Shown: positions 1 to 7,815, numbered from the stretch's first letter. The stretch: DNA of 35,659 nucleotides from Planctomycetaceae bacterium (GCA_027483065.1 JAIXVI010000259.1:1-35659); one strand, 5' to 3'. Notes: generated from the sequence alone by a model not told the origin. Numbers and translations: made by a program.

Positions 1-333
1 ACGGTGGAAATCGCTGGCGAAATCGTCGATTCGAAGTGTTGGCTCGGCGTGATGAAGCCAGGCGACGGCAAAGCGCACCGCGATTGTGCGACGCTCTGCA
101 TTCGTGGTGGAATTCCGCCGTCGATCATCTGCGAAGCACCGGATGGAACCGAACGACGTGCGATTGTCGTGGGTCGCGATGGTGCGCCGCTCTCCTTTGA
201 CTCGATCGCACCTTGGATCGCTGCGCCCGTCGTAGTGCGGGGCAATGCAGAAGTCGTGGATGGCATGGCGTTCGTGCGCGTCGAGGAGATCGCACGCGCC
301 GACGTGCTCGTTCGATCAGCTGAGCGCGAGTAA
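1..333 (+). CDS. Conserved cysteine-containing protein, 5' end cut by window
   Basis: The frame is open to the left edge, so this is the C-terminal 110 or so residues of a longer protein, or a complete small protein if the GTG at position 4 is used. It carries a striking motif near the edge, GEIVDSKCWLGVMKPGDGK, followed by HRDCATLCIRGGIPP. The pattern of three cysteines, a histidine and the GGIPP turn recurs, from memory, in conserved hypothetical bacterial proteins, often behind a membrane segment. Its function is unknown to me. The invariant Cys and His suggest metal or heme binding or a redox role, which is only inference. The rest looks like a small beta domain (IVVGRDG, VVVRGNAEVVDG). 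It ends 15 bases before the convergent YHS gene. Confidence 0.7.
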   Translation, partial: TVEIAGEIVDSKCWLGVMKPGDGKAHRDCATLCIRGGIPPSIICEAPDGTERRAIVVGRDGAPLSFDSIAPWIAAPVVVRGNAEVVDGMAFVRVEEIARADVLVRSAERE

Positions 334-348
334 ACGCGACTTGCGACC

Positions 349-957
349 TTACTTCGCGGCCTTCTTCTTCTGCTCCGCCTCGTACGCATCGCGATCAGTC
401 TTCGCGAGTTTCGACCAGCCAGCGTCTGCTTGGGAGACGGTTTTCGGCGCAGTTTCCGCCGTCACTTTCGCGTCCCACTTCTTCTTCGCGTTGCCAAGCC
501 AACCCTTGTAGAAGAGGTAGACCTTGCCGTCGATGATTTCGTAGTTCAGCGGATCGATTGCCACTTTGTCGCCATCAATCACGGCCCACGCGCACCAACC
601 GCCGTAGGGAGGCTCCCACTTGACGGGGTCCAACTCAAACTTCTTCTTGTTCTCCTCGCTCGCGAATCGATAGGTCACGCCGCGATACACGAAGGAAAAT
701 GCTGGCTTGCCCTCCTTCGGCCCGCTCTTGTCGAAGTAGCTCACCGGGTCGTAGCCGCCGAGCGCGACTCCGTTTTCATCGAGATTGAAACTCGTGCGGC
801 GAAGGGCATCTGGCGTGTCATCCTTCGGTGACGCGGCAGCTCCGGTCGTCGCTGCGTCCTGCGAAGCGCCGATGTGCGGGGCACCGGTCAGTGCGAGCAC
901 GGCAGACGAGATCGTGCAGGAGAGGGCGAAAGCGAGAGCGAAACGTGAAGCGCGCAT
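349..957 (-). CDS. Exported YHS-domain protein
   Basis: The 202-residue product starts with a typical Sec signal peptide (RASRFALAFALSCTISSAVLALTGA). After a low-complexity linker rich in Ala, Thr and Asp comes a YHS-type domain: GVALGGYDPVSYF, then a hydrophobic YRGVTYRFASEENKKKF stretch, then PYGGWCAWAV. This order (GYDPVSYF, the F-x-S-x-xN-x-xF helix, GGYCA-like turn) is the standard 'YHS domain-containing (seleno)protein' architecture. The usual Cys is present in GGWCAW. YHS domains are thought to bind metal ions, but no reaction is known for this exported form. The C-terminus is Lys/Ala-rich (EAEQKKKAAK). It is transcribed away from the porin gene. A TATAAA hexamer lies six bases before its ATG. 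Confidence 0.88.
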   Translation of the reverse strand: MRASRFALAFALSCTISSAVLALTGAPHIGASQDAATTGAAASPKDDTPDALRRTSFNLDENGVALGGYDPVSYFDKSGPKEGKPAFSFVYRGVTYRFASEENKKKFELDPVKWEPPYGGWCAWAVIDGDKVAIDPLNYEIIDGKVYLFYKGWLGNAKKKWDAKVTAETAPKTVSQADAGWSKLAKTDRDAYEAEQKKKAAK

Positions 958-963
958 GCTCGA

Positions 964-969
964 TTTATA
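964..969 (-). promoter_or_regulatory. Candidate -10 box of the YHS gene
   Basis: Read on the minus strand this is TATAAA, five of six matches to TATAAT, and only six bases separate it from the ATG. Transcription would then start at or next to the A of the start codon, giving a leaderless mRNA. No convincing -35 is visible 16-18 bases upstream. This is a consensus match by eye only. Confidence 0.4.
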
Positions 970-1087
970 GCGGATGACGCGGTTGCGCTCAGGACGAAAG
1001 ATCGGGAGACTTTCCCGCGTGACTCTTCGTCGAACAACTGCGCATGAAGCCCAATGTGGCTACTCATCGCTGCGAACGTCGCGGCCG

Positions 1088-2497
1088 ATGAACAGCGTGG
1101 CTGGTCATGTTGCAATGTGCAGCGCGTGTCTGTTGGTCGTCGGCGGTCTTTCGCAGCGCGCGTGCGCCGACGGGGATTCCAGCGCGGAGTTGCACGAGTT
1201 ACACCGTGTTTTTCGCATGGGGCCGGATGTCGGCAACGTAGCGCTCTGGCGCTCGAAAGTGCGCGGATTCATCAACTTCGACACCGTGAGCGAGGTCGAA
1301 CCCCTCTTTGGTGGTTCGCAAGCGGCAGCGCCATTCTCATGGAGTGACGCACGTCCGGGCGCGATGGCGCATCCGAAGGCGATCGGTGCGTTCGAGGATC
1401 CATTCTCGTTCGCGACCACGCCGATGCGCAACGCGCTCGCGTGGGGACGTGAGCACGGAATTCGTGCGGATATCTACGAAGCGCTCGCGTGGCAAGCAGC
1501 AAGCGACACGTTGCCCGAGACGCGATCGACCGCAGGTGGTGCGCGCTTCAACGCGCGCATCGATGCGCTTCTCTTTCGAAATGCGGGCGAAGGTCAAGGG
1601 CATGTCACGGTGCAGTTTCGGCAGAACAATCAGTTTCCGCAGAATGACGGCAACATTTCGAGTTCCGTTGCGTCGCCCGTGTATCTGAACGAACTCGTTT
1701 CGAGTCGCGATACGTTTCTCGCGCGCGCGTACTACAGCCAGAGTTTTCTCGACGACACGCTTGCGGTCAGCGTTGGCAAGATCAACCCGAACGATTACGT
1801 CGCACTCAACATCTTTGCGAGCGACGAAACCACGCAGTACCTCGCGCAGCAATTCGATGGAAACGACGTTTTTCCGCTGCCCTATCAGTACTACACGCCC
1901 GGCGTGGCGGCACAGGCGATCGTCACGAATTGGCTGGCGTTGAGCGGATTCGCCGCCAGCGCGGACGGAGCGACCGACGACGGGTTTGGTATGCAACTCG
2001 ACACTGGATACGCGGTCGGTGCCGAAGCGAATGTGTTGTTTGAATTGTGGGATTTGCCGGCACGTGTGAGTTTCGCGTGGTGCGGTTCGGATGTTGCTGG
2101 AGCGGGCGCGCCGAGCGGAGTTGGCAGCAACGACGTGTGGGGCAACGCCTACGCGTTCATGGCGCAGTACTTCGTCACCGAGAGTTGCGGCGTCTTCTTT
2201 CAGTGGGCGGTTGCCGAGGAAGACATCGCTGGCACGTCGACCAACGAAGGTGGTTTCGGCGTGACGATCGACGACGCATTTGGTCGCCTTGGCGATGGCG
2301 CAGGACTCGCGATTGGTTGGTCGGAGCCAACAGATCCAACGCTCACGACGCAAGGACTTCTCGAGGCGTACTACCGCCTGCAAGTCACGGGAAGTCTGCA
2401 GGTTTCGCTCGATATTCAAGTGCTCGCGCCAACCACGACGGACGAGCTCTCTGACCCAACCGTCGTCGGCGGCATCCGCGCTGTGATTCGATTCTGA
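1088..2497 (+). CDS. OprB-like outer-membrane porin
   Basis: The product of about 469 residues begins with a signal peptide (MNSVAGHVAMCSACLLVVGGLSQRACA). Its body has the alternating pattern of a beta-barrel, with the features of carbohydrate-selective porins of the OprB family: an early FNARIDALLF-like strand, VTVQFRQNNQF, a central KINPNDYVALN motif where OprB proteins have their K-I-D/N-x-N-D signature, YYTPGVAAQAIVTNWLALSG, and a YFVTES-x-GVFFQWA strand near the end. It ends in a terminal Phe, the usual sorting signal for barrel insertion. The substrate is not predictable; family members pass sugars. The frame stays open upstream to an ATG at 974, but that would place a 38-residue basic stretch before the signal peptide, so I prefer 1088. 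A porin implies a diderm envelope, consistent with the ExbB/ExbD genes downstream. Confidence 0.85.
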   Translation: MNSVAGHVAMCSACLLVVGGLSQRACADGDSSAELHELHRVFRMGPDVGNVALWRSKVRGFINFDTVSEVEPLFGGSQAAAPFSWSDARPGAMAHPKAIGAFEDPFSFATTPMRNALAWGREHGIRADIYEALAWQAASDTLPETRSTAGGARFNARIDALLFRNAGEGQGHVTVQFRQNNQFPQNDGNISSSVASPVYLNELVSSRDTFLARAYYSQSFLDDTLAVSVGKINPNDYVALNIFASDETTQYLAQQFDGNDVFPLPYQYYTPGVAAQAIVTNWLALSGFAASADGATDDGFGMQLDTGYAVGAEANVLFELWDLPARVSFAWCGSDVAGAGAPSGVGSNDVWGNAYAFMAQYFVTESCGVFFQWAVAEEDIAGTSTNEGGFGVTIDDAFGRLGDGAGLAIGWSEPTDPTLTTQGLLEAYYRLQVTGSLQVSLDIQVLAPTTTDELSDPTVVGGIRAVIRF

Positions 2498-2549
2498 TGG
2501 GCGAGTGATACGTGCGCACGGAGCGGCGTTTGTCGCATGAACGTGCACG

Positions 2550-3314
2550 ATGCATCGCGAAAGTCATTCACAGTTTCCCTCGACGCATGCGACGTGGATC
2601 GTCGAATCCCTCGCGAACGGCGAGCGTGGACTTCAGCTGGCACAACTCCACGTGATGGAGCGCTATCGCGATGCACTCATCGCGTATGCGACGGCGCTGC
2701 CGGCGCGCGCAGTTGCTGAGCCGGCGGAGCTCGTTTCCGGATTCTTCACGCGCCGCGTCGCGACCGAAGGCTTCTTGACCGCGTGGCGCGCGAGCGGGCT
2801 CTCGCTGCGCCGATACCTCATGAACGGTCTCTCGCTTGATGCGCGAACGGTCCTGCGAAGCGAGCGTCGTGAGGCGGAGCGCCGACGTCGATTTGCGACG
2901 GAGGAGGCGGCCGAAGCGCGCGAACGGGCGCGTCGCGAAGCGGATGCAGAGGCAGCGTTCGAAGGTGCGTGGGCGAGGGCGGTGGTTGGTGAAGCATGCG
3001 AGCGTGTGCGAGCCGAACTTGTCGCAGCAGGTGACGCGAACGCGTGGGAGGCTTTCGAGGCGCATGTCATGCGTGGCGAGCCGTACGCGCGGATCGCGGC
3101 GGCCCGCGGCGGGGCGGGGGCGGCGGGGGAAGAGACGCGCACGGCCGAGAAACTTGCGGCCGAGAAACTTGCGGTCGAGAAACTTGCGGTCGAGGTGCGG
3201 CGCGTGGGGCGACGGATGCGCGCGGCGCTGAGAGACACGCTGGCGGAGGAAGGCATCGCGCCCGGCGAGGTCGAGCGTGAACTTCGTGTGGTACTCGCGA
3301 GGTTGCGCGCGTGA
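2550..3314 (+). CDS. Divergent planctomycete-type ECF sigma factor
   Basis: The N-terminus (FPSTHATWIVESLANGERG, then a helix ending ERYRDALIAYA) matches the opening of the large planctomycete ECF-like sigma family, which normally reads FPSTRWSLV followed by a region-2 helix. The FFTRRVATEGFLTAWRASGLSLRRYLMNGL stretch corresponds to the usual T-Q-E-F-F ... L ... FRSYL region. A highly charged Arg/Glu/Ala linker (about 100-150) leads to a region-4-like segment, AWEAFEAHVMRGEPYARIAAARG. There the helix-turn-helix is split by a glycine-rich stretch and by three copies of EKLA(A/V) before RRMRAALRDTL resumes. Aromatic residues expected in region 2.4 are poor, so promoter recognition may be altered or lost. 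The GTG of the next frame overlaps its stop codon. It could be an active regulator of the neighbouring exported lectin gene or a decaying copy; the sequence cannot decide. Confidence 0.7.
   Translation: MHRESHSQFPSTHATWIVESLANGERGLQLAQLHVMERYRDALIAYATALPARAVAEPAELVSGFFTRRVATEGFLTAWRASGLSLRRYLMNGLSLDARTVLRSERREAERRRRFATEEAAEARERARREADAEAAFEGAWARAVVGEACERVRAELVAAGDANAWEAFEAHVMRGEPYARIAAARGGAGAAGEETRTAEKLAAEKLAVEKLAVEVRRVGRRMRAALRDTLAEEGIAPGEVERELRVVLARLRA
3144..3194 (+). repeat. 15-bp tandem repeat inside the sigma gene
   Basis: Three full and one partial copy of GCCGAGAAACTTGCG (third base C or T) run in tandem. They encode AEKLA-AEKLA-VEKLA-VE at about residues 199-215. The unit is a multiple of three, so the frame is kept. 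It lies where the two helices of the region-4 DNA-binding fold should meet. Confidence 0.9.
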
Positions 3315-3703
3315 CAGACGAAGAGCGCAGCGGCGCGCGAGCGCACGGGCAGATGCGGTCTGCGTACACACGCGATTGGCTTTCCCGTGCCGATGCGCGC
3401 GCGCGTTTCGCGGACTTTTTCGACGCGATTGAGCAGGACGGCCAAGAACGGGCTAGATCGCGCGAAGGTGACGTGCGTGCACGAATCTCGGTCGTCGATC
3501 GCGACGACTCGGTCCGCGAACCCGCGCTTGGAGTGGCCTCCTCAGCAGTTCCGAAACGAACTCGGGGAATTCGGAGATTCCTGTTCCCGATCACCCTCGT
3601 CTTCGGCTTTGCCGCCGTGCACGCGTCACAGGTCGTCCCGGTCGCGGCGCGTGGACAAATGCACGGAGATGTACGCGAAGACGTTCGCGAGAGGAGTTCG
3701 GTG
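3311..3703 (+). other. Open frame coupled to the sigma gene and in frame with the lectin gene
   Basis: A GTG at 3311 overlaps the sigma-factor stop (GTGA), and the frame stays open for about 131 codons straight into the lectin gene. The codons look genuine, with mostly G or C in third position. The predicted stretch is hydrophilic and acidic-basic (SRADARARFADFFDAIEQDG), followed by one hydrophobic segment after two Arg blocks (RRFLFPITLVFGFAAVHA). That is the outline of a small single-pass anti-sigma-like protein, but no zinc-binding or other anti-sigma motif is present. It has no stop of its own before the signal peptide of the next protein. Either it is a 5' extension of the lectin gene, or a separate gene that lost its stop. 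Both readings are inference. Confidence 0.4.
3691..3696 (+). promoter_or_regulatory. Strong Shine-Dalgarno that decides the lectin start
   Basis: GAGGAG stands seven bases before the ATG at 3704 and is the reason for placing the lectin start there. The same GAGGAG element precedes two other exported-protein genes, at 26225 and 30201, while most other genes in the window lack it. Confidence 0.65.
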
Positions 3704-4543
3704 ATGGCAAGCAATCGCGCGTTGGCGTTGTTGGCGAGTGTCGCAGGTGTGGCTGGACTCTCGTGTGTCGATGGCGCGCTGGGGGACGCCGTCGAATGGC
3801 GCGTCGCCGACGGCGGGAATGGGCATTGGTATGAAGTCGTGCCACCGGCCTACGAGTGGCGCGACTGGTATTTGGTGAAGGCGCTCGCCGAGAGAGTCGG
3901 CGGGTACCTCGTCGTGATCACGACAGAGGAGGAGAATCGATTCCTCGCGACGAGTCCCGTGTTCGCGCCGATCGACAGTTCGCCCGCAGAACAGTTCTGG
4001 CTTGGCGGTATTCGCGTCGGCTCCCAATGGACATGGATCAACGGAGACTCTTGGAGGTATCTGTCCTGGGACTCTTCCCCGTCCTGTTATGAACCGAATG
4101 CTCAGCCCGACGGAACAGGACGTTGGCTTGCGGCTCATTGCCGACGAGATGGCCTTCTTCGTTGGAACGACATGTCGACGGATTTGCTACCCGATCCGCC
4201 AGGCTTTTACCTTCCGATGGGCTACGTCATCGAATACTCCGCCGACTGCAACTCCAACGGCATCATCGATTACGGCGAGATTCGCAACGGCTTCGTCGAA
4301 GATACGAACGGGAACAACATTCCCGACGCGTGCGAATGCGCAGCCGATCCGTCGCTCCCGATCTGTTGTCCGGCAGACGTCATCGAAGATAGTGCCGTGA
4401 ACGCGATCGACCTCGCGGCGATCCTCAACACGTGGGGCACCGATGGCGGAAAGTTCCCGCGCGCGGATGTCGACGGCTCGGGTGTCGTCGATGGCGCTGA
4501 TCTTGCAGCGGTGCTGAGCGAGTGGGGGCCGTGCGGGAAGTGA
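3704..4543 (+). CDS. Exported C-type-lectin-like protein with dockerin-like C-terminus
   Basis: The 279-residue product begins with a signal peptide (MASNRALALLASVAGVAGLSCVDGALG). Residues of about 33-160 form a C-type-lectin-like domain: GGNGHWYEVV, then LAERVGGYLVVITTEEEN (the classic helix and L-x-x-I-x-x-x-E-x-N), FWLGGIR and a WTWINGDSWRYLSWD strand, ending in GYVIEYS. Next come two Asp/Asn-rich calcium-type repeats (DCNSNGIIDYGEI, DTNGNNIPDACE). The C-terminus has two dockerin-like repeats, the second being DVDGSGVVDGADLAAVLSEWG. Such endings are very common on secreted Phycisphaerae proteins and probably act in sorting or surface attachment; no cohesin gene is nearby. Ligand unknown. 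The frame is open upstream to 3311, but the signal peptide and Shine-Dalgarno favour 3704. Confidence 0.78.
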   Translation: MASNRALALLASVAGVAGLSCVDGALGDAVEWRVADGGNGHWYEVVPPAYEWRDWYLVKALAERVGGYLVVITTEEENRFLATSPVFAPIDSSPAEQFWLGGIRVGSQWTWINGDSWRYLSWDSSPSCYEPNAQPDGTGRWLAAHCRRDGLLRWNDMSTDLLPDPPGFYLPMGYVIEYSADCNSNGIIDYGEIRNGFVEDTNGNNIPDACECAADPSLPICCPADVIEDSAVNAIDLAAILNTWGTDGGKFPRADVDGSGVVDGADLAAVLSEWGPCGK

Positions 4544-4679
4544 TTCGTCCAGATCGGAAAGCCACAAAGTGCGGTGGTTGACCGAACTCGAATTCCACCA
4601 ACTCGACTTCGCCCGGTCCGAGTTCCCCGCGTTCGATTTCAACCTGACATCGCGTACGCGACGGCGATGCGCGGACGTG

Positions 4680-5033
4680 TCACTGCGTGCGTAGGGCTTC
4701 GATCACAACGGCGATCGATCGCCCCATTCTCGGCAAGTCTTCAACCGCGGTATCCCAGAGGACGCGATGGTCGACGCTGTCATAGCCGTGCGCGATGAAG
4801 TTCCGCATCGCGATAGCCTCGTCGGCACCCTCGATCTGAACGAACACTGCAGGATGTACTCGCTGAAGCCTTCGTAGCGACTCGCCAAGGATCTCAAACC
4901 TACGTTCGAAAATCGCCTGAAGGTCAGTGCTCGACATCAGCCGATCGAGATCGATTGTGGCCGTCTTCGAGAGCAGATCATCGATCTGCACCTGTGCATC
5001 GAGCAGGAGAGCGAGAGGCTCATGCTGCGGCAT
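4680..5033 (-). CDS. hepT: HepT-like ribonuclease toxin
   Basis: This is a small all-helical protein of 117 residues of the HepT (DUF86) family. The hallmark R-x4-H-x-Y motif is complete: R77, H82 and Y84 in RNFIAHGYD. In characterised pairs this motif is the RNase active site of HEPN proteins, and the tyrosine is the residue adenylylated by the partner MntA. The gene overlaps the antitoxin gene by 14 bases with the start at 5033; an in-frame start at 5066 would add 11 unlikely residues (PSTTPRRFPC) and overlap more. An AGAAGG stands about 10 bases before 5033. The antitoxin-first order matches type VII MntA-HepT modules. All visible key residues are intact, so the module is likely functional. 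Confidence 0.88.
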   Translation of the reverse strand: MPQHEPLALLLDAQVQIDDLLSKTATIDLDRLMSSTDLQAIFERRFEILGESLRRLQRVHPAVFVQIEGADEAIAMRNFIAHGYDSVDHRVLWDTAVEDLPRMGRSIAVVIEALRTQ

Positions 5034-5364
5034 ACACGGGAACCTTCTGGGCGTCGTGGAGGGCACGCCAATGAGGGCTTCGCAGCCCGTGCACGCTCAG
5101 CACATCGACGCGGCATTGGAAGAGTTGCTCAACCTCTCGATGAAACGCGAGCGCTCGGCGCGCGAGTCCCGGCTGATACTCGCCAAAATCGACGAGCAGA
5201 TCGAGATCGCTTCGATCACTCGAGAAGTTCCCGACCGCAGCGGAACCCACAATCGCCACCGTGCGCACGCCATGTCTCTGCGCGATGCCGGGAAGCTTCG
5301 CAATGCCTTCACGGATCGCGGAAGGCAACGCGTGGAGTCGGGGGTCGAGCGTCGAGCTAGACAT
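5020..5364 (-). CDS. mntA: MntA-like minimal nucleotidyltransferase antitoxin
   Basis: The 114-residue protein has the minimal nucleotidyltransferase signature: VAIVGSAAVGNFSSDRSDLDLLVDF, with G40-S41 of the GS motif and D53-x-D55 as the metal-binding pair, and hydrophobic strands around them. The GSAA-x-G-x-F-x-x-x-RSDLD variant is the one commonly found next to HepT toxins. In studied systems MntA transfers AMP from ATP onto the HepT tyrosine and silences it. The gene is first in a two-gene unit and overlaps hepT. A candidate promoter sits directly before its ATG. The reading is of family resemblance; the toxin-antitoxin role is inferred from the pairing. Confidence 0.88.
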   Translation of the reverse strand: MSSSTLDPRLHALPSAIREGIAKLPGIAQRHGVRTVAIVGSAAVGNFSSDRSDLDLLVDFGEYQPGLARRALAFHREVEQLFQCRVDVLSVHGLRSPHWRALHDAQKVPVYAAA

Positions 5365-5370
5365 TCGAGC

Positions 5371-5398
5371 ATCCTATCCGTCGCTCCCGTTTCGACAA
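5371..5398 (-). promoter_or_regulatory. Candidate leaderless promoter of mntA-hepT
   Basis: On the minus strand TTGTCG (5398-5393) is followed after 16 bases by TAGGAT (5376-5371), and the ATG comes six bases later. Each hexamer matches consensus at four of six positions. The start of transcription would fall on the start codon. Confidence 0.35.
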
Positions 5399-5577
5399 AT
5401 GATGCATCTCAAAGTCCTCAACCTTCTCGGCCAACTCCATGGCGGTTCCGCGATCGGCGCTTCCTGACGAGTTGGCTCCCTGAAACGGAACCCCGTCTAC
5501 ATCGGTTTCCATCTGCGTCTCTCAAGCTGAACGCGCAAGCGCCCAGCCTGCAGATCTCATTGATTGAACCGATCGCC

Positions 5578-7767
5578 TCACTTCGTCAACGCCGCCTGCA
5601 CTGTGCCCGGCGCCCCCGACAAGAGTCGCGCGTCGATTTCCGCGGCGATTCCCGCGACAAACGCATCGAACGGCATTTCGCCGAGGTTGGCCTCGACTCC
5701 ACGCGCACGGACGCTGACGACGCGATTCTCGGCGTCGCGCGGCCCGACAACCGCCATGTACGGAATCTTCTCTTCGGCTGCGACCTTGATCTTCGCCTGT
5801 ACGCGGTCGTTGCCGTGGTCGACGCTCGCACGAACGCCGCGCGCCTTCAGCGCCGCTACGAGTTCGTCCGCGTACGGTGCGCTCTTCTCCGAAATCGGCA
5901 GCACGCGCACCTGCTCTGGGCTTAGCCAGCAGGGGAACGCGCCCGCGAAGTGCTCGATCAGGACGCCGCAGAAGCGCTCCATCGAGCCAAACGGTGCGCG
6001 GTGGATCATCACCGGACGGTGCGGCTTGTTGTCCTGCCCCGTGTACGAGAGATCGAAGCGGACGGGCAGGTTGTAGTCGACCTGCACCGTGCCAAGTTGC
6101 CACGAGCGGCCGATGACGTCCTTCACAACGAAGTCGATCTTTGGCCCGTAGAACGCGGCTTCGCCTGGTTCCTCGCTGAACGGCACACCGAGCGTCTTCG
6201 CCGCATCGCGGCACGCTTGCTCAGCCTTGTCCCAGTTTGCCGGGTCACCGACGTACTTCGTGCCGTCCGGATCACGCAAGCCAACGCGCACGCGGTATTC
6301 GTGCATGCCGAGCGTCGCGAAAATGATCTTGACGAGCGAAAGGCAGCCAAGCACTTCTTCCGCAACTTGATCTTCGCGCACGAAGAGGTGCGCGTCATCT
6401 TGCGTGAAACCGCGGACGCGCGTCATGCCGTTGAGTTCGCCCGATTGCTCCCAACGATAGACCGTGCCGAATTCCGCGAGGCGCACCGGAAGATCGCGGT
6501 AGCTGTGCGGTTCGCTTGCGAAAATCTTCGCGTGGTGCGGGCAATTCATCGGCTTCAGGAGGAAGCCGTTGATGAGTTTGTCCGCGTCCATCACGCGATC
6601 CTGCGCGATCACTTCGCGGCCGGTGCGTTCGTTGAGTTCGCGCGCGAACTGCGCGCTCACGCCATCGATCCGCGCAACGAGTTCGCCGCAGGAACAGCCC
6701 GAATCGCAGAGTTTCGTGAGGTCATCGCCCTCAACGATCGCGGGGAACTGCGACTCCTTGTAGTAGGGGAAGTGTCCGCTCGTCTTGTAGAGATCGAGTT
6801 TGCCGATGTGTGGCGTGTAGACCTGGTGGTAACCCTGCTTGCGGAGTTCGGTGCCGATGAAGTTCTGGAGTTCGTTGCGAACAATCGAGCCCTTCGGCGT
6901 CCAAAGGATGAGTCCTTGGCCGACCATCTCATCGATGTGGAAGAGTCGCAGTTGCTTGCCGAGGGTGCGGTGATCGCGGCGTCGCGCTTCTTCTTGAAGG
7001 CGCGCGTATTGCTCGAGTTCTTCCTTCGTCGCAAACGCGGTGCCGTACACGCGCGTGAGTCGATCGAGTTTCTCGTCGCCCTTCCAGTAGCTCGATGCGA
7101 GCGACAGCACTTTGAACGCGCCGATCTTGCCCGTCGCCGGCACGTGCGGGCCGCGGCAGAGGTCTTCCCAGTTCTTGCCGGGTTCGCCGGTTGCGTACCA
7201 CGAAAGTGACTTCGAACCCGCTTCGACCGCGCGCTGCGCGTTGTCGAGTTTGAACTTCGAGCCTTCCTTCTCAAGCTTCGCGATGCCGTCAGCGATCGGC
7301 AGTTCATAGCGCGTGAATGGGCGGTTTTCCGCGACGATCTTGGCCATTTCGGCTTCGACCTTCTCGAAATCGTCGGCCGACATCACCTTCCCATCGGGGA
7401 AGAGCATGTCGTAGTAGAAGTTCGTTTCGAGCGGCGGGCCGTACACAAGTTGCACGCCTGGATAGAGCCGCTGAATCGCTTCAGCCATCACGTGCGCGCA
7501 CGAGTGGCGGAGAAGGTAAAGCGCGTCCGGGCTCACCGTGCCGTCGCGGTTCTTCGCGGTCACGATCGCAAGCGACGAGTCGCTTTCGATCGGGTGCGCA
7601 AGGTCCACGAGTTCGCCGTCTTTCGCGAGGTTTGCGCCCGTCGTGCCGACGCGGCCACCGAGCGCGCTCTTCGCAAGACCTGCGCCGATCGAGGCGGCGA
7701 CCTCGCCCACCGTGGGGGCGTTGGCGAACTCTTTCACAGAACCGTCGGGAAGGGTGATACGAACCAT
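5578..7767 (-). CDS. thrS: Threonyl-tRNA synthetase with an extra cysteine-bearing insertion
   Basis: ThrRS charges tRNA-Thr. All domains are present: TGS (1-70), the N2 editing domain with HSCAH (88-92) and the C-R-G-P-H motif (204-208), the class II core with LLKPMNCPHH (403-412), motif 2 (TRVRGFTQDDAHLF), motif 3 (MIHRAPFGSMERFCG) and an anticodon-binding C-terminus (VRVLPISEK onward). The zinc ligands expected by comparison with E. coli are C409, H460 and H589. At 729 residues it is long for the family, which is usually near 640. Most of the excess is an insertion at about 343-400 holding C354, C358 and C360, just before the KPMNC motif. The start at 7767 gives MVRITLPDGS, the normal ThrRS beginning; the open frame further upstream is not protein-like. 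It is divergent from the beta-helix gene with 48 bases between starts. Confidence 0.97.
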   Translation of the reverse strand: MVRITLPDGSVKEFANAPTVGEVAASIGAGLAKSALGGRVGTTGANLAKDGELVDLAHPIESDSSLAIVTAKNRDGTVSPDALYLLRHSCAHVMAEAIQRLYPGVQLVYGPPLETNFYYDMLFPDGKVMSADDFEKVEAEMAKIVAENRPFTRYELPIADGIAKLEKEGSKFKLDNAQRAVEAGSKSLSWYATGEPGKNWEDLCRGPHVPATGKIGAFKVLSLASSYWKGDEKLDRLTRVYGTAFATKEELEQYARLQEEARRRDHRTLGKQLRLFHIDEMVGQGLILWTPKGSIVRNELQNFIGTELRKQGYHQVYTPHIGKLDLYKTSGHFPYYKESQFPAIVEGDDLTKLCDSGCSCGELVARIDGVSAQFARELNERTGREVIAQDRVMDADKLINGFLLKPMNCPHHAKIFASEPHSYRDLPVRLAEFGTVYRWEQSGELNGMTRVRGFTQDDAHLFVREDQVAEEVLGCLSLVKIIFATLGMHEYRVRVGLRDPDGTKYVGDPANWDKAEQACRDAAKTLGVPFSEEPGEAAFYGPKIDFVVKDVIGRSWQLGTVQVDYNLPVRFDLSYTGQDNKPHRPVMIHRAPFGSMERFCGVLIEHFAGAFPCWLSPEQVRVLPISEKSAPYADELVAALKARGVRASVDHGNDRVQAKIKVAAEEKIPYMAVVGPRDAENRVVSVRARGVEANLGEMPFDAFVAGIAAEIDARLLSGAPGTVQAALTK

Positions 7768-7776
7768 GGGGCGGCG

Positions 7777-7782
7777 AGTGTA
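7777..7782 (-). promoter_or_regulatory. Candidate -10 box of thrS
   Basis: TACACT on the minus strand lies nine bases before the thrS ATG. The 12 bases TACACTCGCCGC are identical, and at the same distance from ATG, in front of frr (11068-11073). No clear -35. Confidence 0.4.
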
Positions 7783-7815
7783 ACTCGCGAGACGTGCGGG
7801 CGGTACGCTGCGCGG

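Noticed and set aside
1337-2548. A long open frame on the minus strand (about 400 codons) opposite the porin gene
   Set aside because: It runs antisense through a gene with a signal peptide and barrel pattern; its predicted protein is Arg/His-rich with no recognisable motif, as expected from high-GC antisense.
3704-4543. A cellulosome component because of the dockerin-like repeats
   Set aside because: No cohesin, scaffoldin or glycoside hydrolase is in the window; such repeats are common on secreted Phycisphaerae proteins.
5950-7209. A 419-codon plus-strand frame opposite thrS
   Set aside because: thrS is certain on the minus strand with every motif present; the frame is an antisense by-product.
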